Source: Paulinella micropora (lineage: Eukaryota > Cercozoa > Imbricatea > Euglyphida > Paulinellidae). From it: a stretch of 64,000 bases of DNA. The notes beneath the pieces are model-generated. The model saw only the letters and a program-made list of their open reading frames with translations, searched no databases and was not told the origin of the DNA. The translations under genes and the position numbers were made by a program. The DNA lies in contig WBZZ01000691.1 in assembly GCA_019918135.1 (NCBI GenBank), positions 113,821 through 177,820 of the forward strand, in the 5' to 3' direction. Below, in pieces: positions 1 through 7,498 of the stretch (the first letter of the stretch is position 1; each line of letters starts with the position of its first letter).

Positions 1-2
1 TC

Positions 3-1850
3 AAATCTGATTTCAATCGTCTTGAACACGAGAACAGAAACCAGATACAAAGCAACTTACAAAAGAAATATGAGTTAATACATGACGAGGAAGAAAAGGA
101 AAAGAAGAAAAGGGATGAGGTAGAAGAAGAAAAGAAAAGGCTAGAAAGAAAAGACATAGCAGATGCTAAGGAAAGACAAGATATAATGGATAGGAAACAC
201 AAAAGAGAACTAGCGGAGATAAATGAACGGCAAGAACAAAAAGCCAGAGAACTAAGAAGGGAGCAAAAACTCATAGAAGATGTAAAATATGAAGAAGACA
301 GAAAAAATAGGATACAAGCATTACCACCGCCACCACAATATCAATATATTATGCCACAGCATCAGGGACAGCCACAAGCACCTCCATTAGGAGCACCACA
401 ACAAGCACCGCCATTAAGAGCACCACCACAAGCACCGCCATTACCTAATTTAGGAGATGAAGCACCATTGAAAACAAAAGAGCAATATGAGGAAGAAAAA
501 AAGCAAAAGCAGAAAGATATTGAAACACTGAAATTAGCAGGATATACAGATAAGTTCATAAAAAAGATGAGTCGTAAAGACTTACAAAAAGCAAGTCAAG
601 ATATTGAGACGGCTATAGCCACAGCAACATCTTTAGAGGAACAGAAAAAGTTAGCAGAAGAATATAAAGAAAAACTTGAAAAGGAAGAAAAGAAAGCAGA
701 AGAAAAGGGTAAGCATTTTGAAAATTTACAAATTAATTAATTTTTAATCTCTGCATTTTCAAAAACTTATCACTCAAACATTACTATAAAAGAGTTAGCA
801 CAGGCTTTAAAAAAGAGACTAGATAGTGATGGACATAAAAAATTAAATTACAAAGACACTTCAAAGTGGATAATTGACATGATTAAAAGGTTTAATATTG
901 ATGTTGGAAATGAAAAGGAAAATGTAAAAAGAAAAGTAGCGGATTATGCAAGATATGAAGAGTATATGGGTATTAATGAGCAAAAAGGTAGTGGAGCGAA
1001 GACATTAGAAGAATTAATTGATAAGGTATTTTCAATAGCGAAAATAGAAAAATACTTACCCCGCAAAGATTGGAAACACACTATGAACAAACATGATTTT
1101 GTAAATACTCTAACGAACAAAATGACTTCCGATCCCAATTTAGATAAGCGAGTTTCAACAGATTTAAATATTGATGAGGGAATGCCACCGGAGGGGGTTT
1201 CACCCCCTACCATACCCCCGAGCGTCGCGGAGACAACCATACCCCCTACGATTACCCCACCATTGGAGCCTCAGCCAGAGCAAACAGAGCCAGAGCCACA
1301 GCCCGACATACTGCAACCACAGCCAGAGCAACCAGAGCAAGTCCCCTTACAAGGAGAGGGTCGCGGTTTAATGACTAATGAAATAGACGACATAATGAAA
1401 AAATATGGATGGTATCTCGGAGCGATAGCCAGTGATGAAATTTACAAGTTGAAGCCCGGAAGCAGAAAGCGATACGGATTTATTATGAATTTGGACAATC
1501 ACAAACAAGCGGGGTCTCATTGGATCGCCGTATGGATAAGTCTAGATAAAGACAGGAGTGTTGAAGTTTATGACCCATTAGCACTTTACGAGCCAACAGA
1601 AGATTTTCAACAACAAATGAAAAGACTAATTGACCAAAGTAATCCTGATAGTTATTTGTTAATGAAGGTCAATCAAGTAAAGCAACAATCAAACACCTCA
1701 GACACATGCGGATGGCATAGTATGAGGTTTTAATGGAGAGAGCGAAATGCAACAGATTTAAGTTTGCTAGCGGTTATACAGACCTTAAAGAAGAAGAAGC
1801 GGAAAAGTTAAAAGCACAGAATGGGTATGGTAATTTTGATACATTCATCT
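3..1850 (+). pseudogene. PLV coiled-coil/proline-rich protein fused to adenain/C48-type cysteine protease, copy E1, broken
   Basis: The frame is already open at the window edge, so the true start lies outside. The N-terminal half (3-740) is highly charged and looks like a coiled coil. A P/Q/A-rich stretch encoded around 320-460 and another at 1180-1360 act as linkers. The C-terminal domain (about 1370-1850) has the viral maturation-protease order: His in GSHWIAVW, acidic VYDPLA, then the nucleophile in DTCGWHS. Such proteases cleave capsid precursors in Polinton/adenovirus-type virions. Two lesions are visible by comparison with the second copy at 48945-50337: a TAA at 738-740 where that copy has CAA, and loss of one T just after the catalytic Cys at about 1730, which truncates the protease. 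The 879-1733 frame joins linker and protease without interruption, suggesting one fused polypeptide. Family assignment is from motifs only. Confidence 0.82.
1188..1236 (+). repeat. GC-rich palindromic cluster inside the protease linker (E1 position)
   Basis: A stem GGGGGT-ttc-ACCCCC is followed by TACCATACCCCC and GAGCGTCGCGGAGA. It is read in frame as E-G-V-S-P-P-T-I-P-P-S-V-A-E-T. The same module occurs at a different place in the homologous linker at 49701-49746, and its palindrome recurs in non-coding DNA at 50346-50371. It stands out against the AT-rich surroundings. Confidence 0.75.
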
Positions 1851-1855
1851 AAAAT

Positions 1856-1915
1856 ATGTATTAAAATAAAAGAATATAAAATAATATAAAAGAATATAAA
1901 AGAATATAAAACAAT
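1856..1915 (+). promoter_or_regulatory. AT-rich tandem AATATAAAAG repeats before the GIY-YIG gene
   Basis: Several imperfect copies of AATATAAAA(G/C) lie directly between the end of the protease gene and the ATG at 1916. They resemble TATA-type late promoter sequence, but could simply be slippage products at the edge of an inserted gene. No such block is found at the corresponding place in the other copy (after 50337). Confidence 0.4.
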
Positions 1916-2596
1916 ATGCCAGACTACAAGCAAGGAAAAATTTATGCTATCAGGTCTCACCAGACGGACGAAATTTATATCGGTTCTACGACTAGAACAT
2001 TAGCAGTAAGAATGGCTAGCCATAGATGTGATTATAAAACACGAAAAAATAAAACAACATCCATTGAAATACTTAAACATGATGATGCTTACATAGAACT
2101 CATTGAATTATTTCCATGTGAAAGCAAAATAGAATTGAGTCGAAAGGAAGGGGAATATATTAGGAAAATGAATTGTGTTAATAAAAACATTGCTGGACGA
2201 ACTGAGAAAGAATATAGAATTGAAGAAAAAGAAAAAGATAAAGAAACTCATAGAAAATACTATGAAAAAAATAAAACTAAAATATTGGAAAGAGTTAAAG
2301 CATATAGTACTGATAATAAAGAAAAGATTTCTGCTTACAAAAAAGAATGGAGCAAAAACAGAGATAAGGAAAAGGTAAAAGAATACTATAAAGCACACAA
2401 AGAAAATATTTCTGCTTACAAAAAAGAATGGTGTAAAGCAAATAGAGATAAAATAATTGAAAGGATGCGAAAAAAATATATATGTGAATGTGGTGCTTGC
2501 TTAACTCAAGTCAAAAAGAATAGACACGAAAAATCAAACAAACATATAAATTACATTAATAGTTATATAATTTTGAAGATGTCAAAAATTATTTGA
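1916..2596 (+). CDS. GIY-YIG homing-type endonuclease with basic repeats and C-terminal zinc finger
   Basis: The 226-residue frame opens with KIYAIRS...EIYIGST, a GIY-YIG nuclease signature, followed by the Arg-containing helix (LAVRMASHRCDYK) and a later Glu region (SRKEGEYIRKMN). The middle is very basic, with repeated blocks such as YYEKNKTKI and ISAYKKEWSK, probably DNA-binding. The C-terminus has CECGACL then H..KSNKH, a C-x-C/H-x-H finger that also occurs in the 45685-46185 protein. Enzymes of this family nick or cut DNA and often spread as homing endonucleases. The reading frame is undamaged, unlike its neighbours. It lies between the protease and penton genes and is absent from that interval in the copy at 50338-50537, which supports a mobile origin. 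Confidence 0.85.
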   Translation: MPDYKQGKIYAIRSHQTDEIYIGSTTRTLAVRMASHRCDYKTRKNKTTSIEILKHDDAYIELIELFPCESKIELSRKEGEYIRKMNCVNKNIAGRTEKEYRIEEKEKDKETHRKYYEKNKTKILERVKAYSTDNKEKISAYKKEWSKNRDKEKVKEYYKAHKENISAYKKEWCKANRDKIIERMRKKYICECGACLTQVKKNRHEKSNKHINYINSYIILKMSKII

Positions 2597-2605
2597 ATAA
2601 TATAT

Positions 2606-3421
2606 ATGATGGAGTATAAAGGCGGTCGTGCAACAGGCATTTATTATATCAACAGCAAAAATAGGATAAATGGGACGGACTCCGATTTTATGTATGAGAT
2701 ATCAATGAAGGGGCTAGACAATCCAACTCACTGCAAAATTCTTCATATGTATGTGCCGAAATCGTATTACTCTGTGGCTTCACAATATAATACTTTTACA
2801 TTATCCGAAGACGGGTATGATGCTTTAATTACAATACCTGAGGGAAACTACACAATGAACAACTTAAAAAGTAAACTATCTGAGATATTGACGGCAGAAA
2901 GTCCAAATGACTATACTTATGTTGTCTCAAGCAACAATACAAACACAGAAGCGGAGGATGGTAAATTAACATTCAGTGTTTCAAATAACGGAGGTATTCA
3001 ACCGCGGTTTATATTTGATGCTGATACACGTATTCATGAGGTTATGGGATTTGATAGAAATTCAACATACTTCTTTGCTAATGATTTTATTAAATCGCCA
3101 AATGTGATTATTTTAACTGGTGAAAAGACTTTATACCTTCAATCGGACTTAGTTTGTGAAGGAGATAATCATGTGCTACAAGAAATATACACAGCCAACG
3201 AAATTCCATTTGGTGCCATTATATACGACGGAAGTGGGTCTGAGTATGGTAAGAAATTATCAACCAGTTCAAATAATGTATATAGGTTTTATCTTACAGA
3301 CGAAAACGATCAGGCTATAAATCTTAATGGTTTGGGAGTTGTCATGACATTATTAATTTACAGAGAGACTAATTATTTTAATTTATTTACATCATTCTTC
3401 AATCTTTTGAAACAGAGATAA
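2606..3421 (+). CDS. penton/minor capsid-like protein (PLV)
   Basis: The frame is 271 residues and intact. It begins MMEYKGG; the homologous fragment at 50537 has a single Met, so the second ATG (2609) is probably the start. Sequences such as YYINSKNR, ILHMYVPKSYYSV and the YTMNNLKSKLSEIL block (a helix that sets up the first jelly-roll) resemble the single-jelly-roll penton proteins found next to the major capsid gene in Polintons and PLVs. It would form the five-fold vertices of an icosahedral virion. It sits 9 bp after the GIY-YIG stop codon and 120 bp before the capsid gene. Penton identity is inferred from size, style and position rather than from an invariant motif. Confidence 0.7.
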   Translation: MMEYKGGRATGIYYINSKNRINGTDSDFMYEISMKGLDNPTHCKILHMYVPKSYYSVASQYNTFTLSEDGYDALITIPEGNYTMNNLKSKLSEILTAESPNDYTYVVSSNNTNTEAEDGKLTFSVSNNGGIQPRFIFDADTRIHEVMGFDRNSTYFFANDFIKSPNVIILTGEKTLYLQSDLVCEGDNHVLQEIYTANEIPFGAIIYDGSGSEYGKKLSTSSNNVYRFYLTDENDQAINLNGLGVVMTLLIYRETNYFNLFTSFFNLLKQR

Positions 3422-3466
3422 ATAATTATTTTGGAATTATTTATTTATTTATTTTTTATTTTTGCT

Positions 3467-3487
3467 GAAAGATTTTTAAAATCTTTC
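3467..3487. promoter_or_regulatory. perfect palindrome upstream of the major capsid gene
   Basis: GAAAGATTTT-T-AAAATCTTTC, a 10-bp stem with one central base, lies 54-74 bp before the capsid ATG. A near-identical palindrome lies at 11080-11100 upstream of the HIRAN gene and a partial copy lies at about 6956-6976 upstream of the 6943 start. Position relative to starts suggests an operator or promoter element; a terminator for the penton gene is the alternative. Confidence 0.5.
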
Positions 3488-3540
3488 TAATATATTCTGG
3501 TGAATTAGTTATTTCACAACTGCCAAAACCTAAAAACAAA

Positions 3541-4998
3541 ATGCCAACTCAACACGGCGGAGAATCAGACTTTTCTAGAACCGACTACATCAGTGCTTCT
3601 TATCGTTTGAATAAACTAACTCCGCGAGAAGGTGCTGGAGCTATTACTGTTACTACCGCAGGAGGACAAGAAAGCAACTTTGACCTTATCAGCAGGCCAT
3701 TTAACTTAGCCCGCTCTGTTTTGAGTTTTACTTATGCCCCACCAGCAATCGCTAACTGTAACAAATGCTATATGGATTGCTTGGCTCCTATTAGACAAAT
3801 TCAACTTCAAAACCGTAGCGGTGTTTATCTGTGTGATGTAAATGAAGTTGGCAATTTTACAAAGATTGTTTGGAAGGCAGAGACTTCTATGAAAGACTTT
3901 CTGACACTTGAAAACCACGATAATGGAAGCGGTTCGGGATGTATGCTTCAAAAGTGTAATGATGATAGTAAGATTAATATTGACATTACCGAGAGAAAGG
4001 CGACTGTTCTTGATGCTAATGTTGATGTCGCCGCACTTCAAGCAGATATGGCCAATATGTTTAAACCTCCTTCAACTAATGCCCGCAGACACAATGATTT
4101 ATTTATTGCTGCAGGAACTGGTGCTCCAAGCGTCGTCAATGTTGCTTACAACGAGCCTAAGTATTTCTCGGCTGGTTCTGCTACTTCTGCTGAGCCTTCT
4201 ATCACTGTTAAGATTAATCTTGGTATGCTTTACAATACCATTTTTGCCCTTGATAAGACTATTATGTTTCCAGAGATTTTGAATATGCGGATTGTGTGGC
4301 AACAGACCCCTAAAATTTATTATTACAACGACGACCCCTTATCAACTGGTGGAGGAACTCTTGTTGCCGCCGCTGGTAATGTAACTGTTTCTAATCTTAA
4401 CTTGTTCCTTGCGGTTGAGACTAATCCTGATGTCGTTCAATCAATTCAACAAAAGGTGGCGAGTCCTGAGGGTATGAGTTTTAATATTGATTATCCTTAT
4501 GTTTATAAAAATTCCATTGCTCAATCCACTACACAGAACATTATTCTCCGCTTTGATAGGGGACATAGTAAAAGGTTGAAGAAAATTTATCACACACTCT
4601 TTCACAACACCGAAAACAAGAATACTGCTTATGATATCGATAACAGAGCAACTGCTAAGACTACTAGTTTCCACACCACTCTCGACGGGGCACGACTTCA
4701 AGAATTTGAAATATATCCCGCTAGTTTTGAAGATTATATATGCTTGAAACCTAAACTTGAAGGTTCTGTTTTGATGAATTCAAATGTATATCAATACAAC
4801 TGGTTCTGGGTTGATACTTGTGATAATACCCGCCCGCTGTGGAGCAAAGACCAAAATGAAGTTAGTGGGCTTGATCTTTCCAATGAGAGACGATGGGAGT
4901 TCATTAGCACTACACAGAATAATGCTCATCAGCACGTAAGTGTAGCAATCACTCAGCGGGAGGTTCAGGTTAAGTCAAATATAATTTCCATTTCATAA
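3541..4998 (+). CDS. MCP: major capsid protein, double jelly-roll type (PLV)
   Basis: An intact 485-residue frame with ATG just after a short AACTGCCAAAAC box that recurs right after its stop codon (4996-5010). Length, mixed beta-rich composition and location beside the penton-like gene fit a Polinton/PLV double jelly-roll capsid protein, the main shell subunit. Recognisable features are an N-terminal Gly/Ser-rich arm, a central segment with IVWQQTPKIYYYNDD, and a C-terminal region with LEGSVLMNSNVYQYNWFW. No stop or frameshift is seen, in contrast with the polymerase of the same element, and all Trp codons are TGG. Assignment rests on size, synteny and style; a structure prediction would be decisive. 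Confidence 0.75.
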   Translation: MPTQHGGESDFSRTDYISASYRLNKLTPREGAGAITVTTAGGQESNFDLISRPFNLARSVLSFTYAPPAIANCNKCYMDCLAPIRQIQLQNRSGVYLCDVNEVGNFTKIVWKAETSMKDFLTLENHDNGSGSGCMLQKCNDDSKINIDITERKATVLDANVDVAALQADMANMFKPPSTNARRHNDLFIAAGTGAPSVVNVAYNEPKYFSAGSATSAEPSITVKINLGMLYNTIFALDKTIMFPEILNMRIVWQQTPKIYYYNDDPLSTGGGTLVAAAGNVTVSNLNLFLAVETNPDVVQSIQQKVASPEGMSFNIDYPYVYKNSIAQSTTQNIILRFDRGHSKRLKKIYHTLFHNTENKNTAYDIDNRATAKTTSFHTTLDGARLQEFEIYPASFEDYICLKPKLEGSVLMNSNVYQYNWFWVDTCDNTRPLWSKDQNEVSGLDLSNERRWEFISTTQNNAHQHVSVAITQREVQVKSNIISIS

Positions 4999-5089
4999 AC
5001 TGCCAAAACAAAAAATTAAAAAAATTTAGATTAATTTTTTTCATTCAATATAACACATTTGTTTTTGATGTAGTCAAAAACAAAAACAA

Positions 5090-6337
5090 TGACTACACAC
5101 CAACGAAATTTAATCGCACAAAATCCAGACGAAAAGTTTGTAAATCTCAAAGTTGGATATGATAGCAATATTGAAACCAATAGTATGAAAACTGCCTTCG
5201 GCAAAGCACTAACAAGCCAACTTAACGCCAGTTGTTCAGGAATTTTTTCCATACACCATTAATACACGAATATGGTCATTAACTCAGACAAATGCGAGTG
5301 TTTCTTTTAATAGTAATATGGCGGAATTAAAAATTCAAGCTAACAATACTTCAACTGCTATCCTAACAAGTAAAAGAATAATAAAATATCGGACTGGTAT
5401 GGGAGTTGTCAGTCGCTTCACTGCTATATGGACAACTGATGACACAAAAGCCTATTATTCGTGTGTAGGAATTGGCGAAAGTGATTTTTCGAATGGTTTT
5501 TATTTTTATAAAACTAATGTTGGAATTAGTATTCTACAAGCCAAAGGAGTAACAACAACTTATATTCAACAAGCAAACTGGGATGACCCGTGTGATGGAA
5601 CAAAAGATATGCCTTTTATTGATTGGAGAAAAGGAAATGTATTTGAAATTCAATTTCAATATTTAGGCTTTGGTGCTATAAGGTTTTCTATTGAAAATCC
5701 TACGACAGGAGAATTTCAATTAGTCCATACTATTAAGTATGCGAATGCCAACACAGGTGTAAGTCTAAGAAACACTACTTTACCATTTACCACACTAATG
5801 AGGAATGATGCTGCTATCGGAATTCAAACTCTTAAAACAGCAAGTGTTGGATTATTTATTGAAGGAAGTAATACAATAAACACAAGTATAACAAATGAAG
5901 TGGAAGGAAGTAAAGCAACCAACACAACTGAAAGCCCTATTATTAGTATCAGGAATAAAGCAACATTTGATGCGGGCGGTGCTAATTTAACAAATTATTC
6001 AAATGTTTATCCCACTTTGATAAGTATTACGAATGAAGATAGTAAGGCGTGTGTAGTAAGAATGGTCTTGAATGGAACACTAACTGGAGCAGGTTTTGCA
6101 GATGTTGATTCTAAGTATTCAATTGTAGATACTGATACAAAGGCGAGTGTCGTTGCCAACGGAACAACAATTTTTAAACTTTATGTAAATTCTCAATCAA
6201 CTCAACAAATAAATCTTAGAAATTATGATATATATCTGTCTCCTAGTGATGTATTGACTTTTACACAGAAATCCGTTGGAACTGCCAATAATGGTTCAAA
6301 TCTTAATGTTATCGCTAACTTCATAGAAGACCAGTGA
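5090..6337 (+). pseudogene. virion attachment/tail-type structural protein, broken by a frameshift
   Basis: The long open part (5318-6337, 339 residues) begins at an internal Met. An upstream in-frame-like start at 5090 (MTTHQRNLIAQNP) encodes coding-looking sequence up to about 5225 and then shifts frame, consistent with one extra base in the segment CTTAACGCC. Downstream the protein is beta-rich, Thr/Ser/Asn-rich and contains SRFTAIWTTDD and YYSCVGIGESDFSNGF, the style of phage-like receptor-binding or tail proteins seen in PLVs and environmental viruses. It would decorate the capsid. It follows the capsid gene by about 90 bp and ends at a TGA that begins hairpin 6336-6370. Exact function is not recognisable. 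Confidence 0.55.
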
Positions 6338-6370
6338 TATTTGTTTCAGACTACGTCTTCAACAAACATC
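6336..6370 (+). terminator. 3'-end hairpin beginning at the TGA stop of the attachment-type gene
   Basis: GATATTTGTT (6336-6345) pairs with AACAAACATC (6361-6370), enclosing a small GAC-TAC-GTC inner stem. It starts inside the stop codon. The same GATATTT...AAACATC frame is seen at the ends of other genes here. Hairpins at mRNA 3' ends are established for some giant viruses; that it acts so here is inference. Confidence 0.55.
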
Positions 6371-6419
6371 GTAAACCATTAAAGTAAAAAATAAAAGCAA
6401 AAAAAATTTCATGGAAAAC

Positions 6420-6458
6420 GATGTTTTATGAAACCGCGTAGCGGGTGAATAAAATATC
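6420..6458 (-). terminator. 3'-end hairpin at the end of the - strand exonuclease-X-like gene
   Basis: GATGTTTTAT (6420-6429) pairs with ATAAAATATC (6449-6458) around an inner CCGC-GTA-GCGG stem-loop. Read on the - strand it begins within the gene's TGA stop. It lies tail to tail with the + strand hairpin at 6336-6370, as expected between convergent genes. Confidence 0.55.
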
Positions 6459-6943
6459 AAATAATTTTTTTTATGTCATCAACATTTTGGCACCATGGCT
6501 GTTGAACTAACCATTCAAGGTATGGTTTATCAATTTTAGCTACATTTTCAATGTTTTTGTGTGCATATTTTCCATATTGAAGAACAACATCTTTCTTTAG
6601 TATACATCCTTCTTCTGTACACGTAGCATTCGCTATTTCTTCGCCAACATTAGTCTTGATTTCGGTAATTCCAGTCTCTCTCACAACAAGATCTGTTTCC
6701 TTAAATGGTGTGCTTGGTTCCTCCATTATAATTTTTGCTAGTGTAGCATCCAATGGAATAACTACTTTCACATTACATCCTTCGTCTGTTGCTTTCGCTG
6801 TGTCGTCGCGTGGTTTGAATTGTTCATAATAAGAAACAATGTCATGCTTAGTCTATTTAATCGTGGGTTTTTTTAATAGAAACATCAAGGTTCCATTTTT
6901 CAATTTCATTCAAGTAGTCCTGTTTGGTTGACAGGTCAGTCAT
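6457..6943 (-). pseudogene. exonuclease-X C-terminal-like domain protein (first paralogue), broken
   Basis: The C-terminus has YGKYAHKNIENVAKIDKPYL followed by EWL and a PW pair, matching the small GKYKGK-type domain found at the C-terminus of exodeoxyribonuclease X and in many viral proteins. The probable start is ATG at 6941-6943. From there the frame is disturbed near 6865-6870, with an in-frame TAG before the 6457-6771 open segment. A paralogue follows at 6984-7271. A role in replication or nucleic-acid binding is inferred from the domain and from lying next to the polymerase. Confidence 0.6.
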
Positions 6944-6983
6944 TGATATATATATAAATTTTAAAAATCTTTTAGCAAAAATA

Positions 6984-7271
6984 TCAAATATATTTTTTTA
7001 CTTTACTTTTAATGTCAGTAAATTTCTCAAACCATGGCTGTTTCATAACTCATTCAAGATATGGTTTGTCAATGGTAGCAACATCTTGAATCTTCTTACC
7101 TTTATATTTACCAAATGGAAAAGTATCCTTTGGCTTTCCTTCTCTACTTTTTTCAATTGACTTAATTTCTTCATCAATTATCTGTTGCACATCTTTTACA
7201 GAAAAGAATTCCTTCTTCTTCTCAATTGAAAATTTTTCAAATTTTTCGCATAGTCTGGTGAGAGATGACAT
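6984..7271 (-). pseudogene. exonuclease-X C-terminal-like domain protein (second paralogue), one nonsense codon
   Basis: An ATG at 7269-7271 opens a 73-codon frame with a Lys/Glu-rich N-terminus and the GKYKGKKIQDVATIDKPYLE motif. The stop at 7050-7052 is TGA where the paralogue at 6457-6943 has Trp (TGG). The frame then continues to a TGA at 6984-6986 with a conserved PW. The damage is thus a single point mutation. A TATA-like TATATAAAATTTT lies just upstream, and the palindrome at 7309-7332 lies beyond it. Confidence 0.65.
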
Positions 7272-7308
7272 TGGTGTATATAAAATTTTCGTAGAAAATT
7301 ATTATAAC

Positions 7309-7332
7309 ACACTAGTCTATATAGACTAGTGT
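7309..7332. promoter_or_regulatory. 24-bp perfect palindrome between two - strand genes
   Basis: ACACTAGTCTAT/ATAGACTAGTGT reads identically on both strands with no loop. It lies 38 bp upstream of the start at 7271. A half copy (TATATAGACTGGT) follows at 7334-7346. It could bind a dimeric regulator or fold into a cruciform. No function is shown. Confidence 0.5.
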
Positions 7333-7449
7333 TTATATAGACTGGTAAAAAATTTTATGGAAAAAATTAATTAATTGATATTTCATTCACAAATCTTCTT
7401 TTTTCAAAAGAATGTTCATAAAACATCGTTTTATTCTTTAATGGTGGAC

Positions 7450-7498
7450 GATGTTTGAGAATAAGAGTGCGTAGCACGAAGTGAAATTCTCAAATATC
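7450..7498 (-). terminator. 3'-end hairpin at the polymerase stop codon
   Basis: GATGTTTGAGAAT (7450-7462) pairs with ATTCTCAAATATC (7486-7498), with an inner GTGC-GTA-GCAC stem-loop. On the - strand it begins with the last codons and the TGA stop of the polymerase frame. Compared with the hairpins at 6420 and 50472 both arms have changed together, which supports selection for base pairing. Confidence 0.6.
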
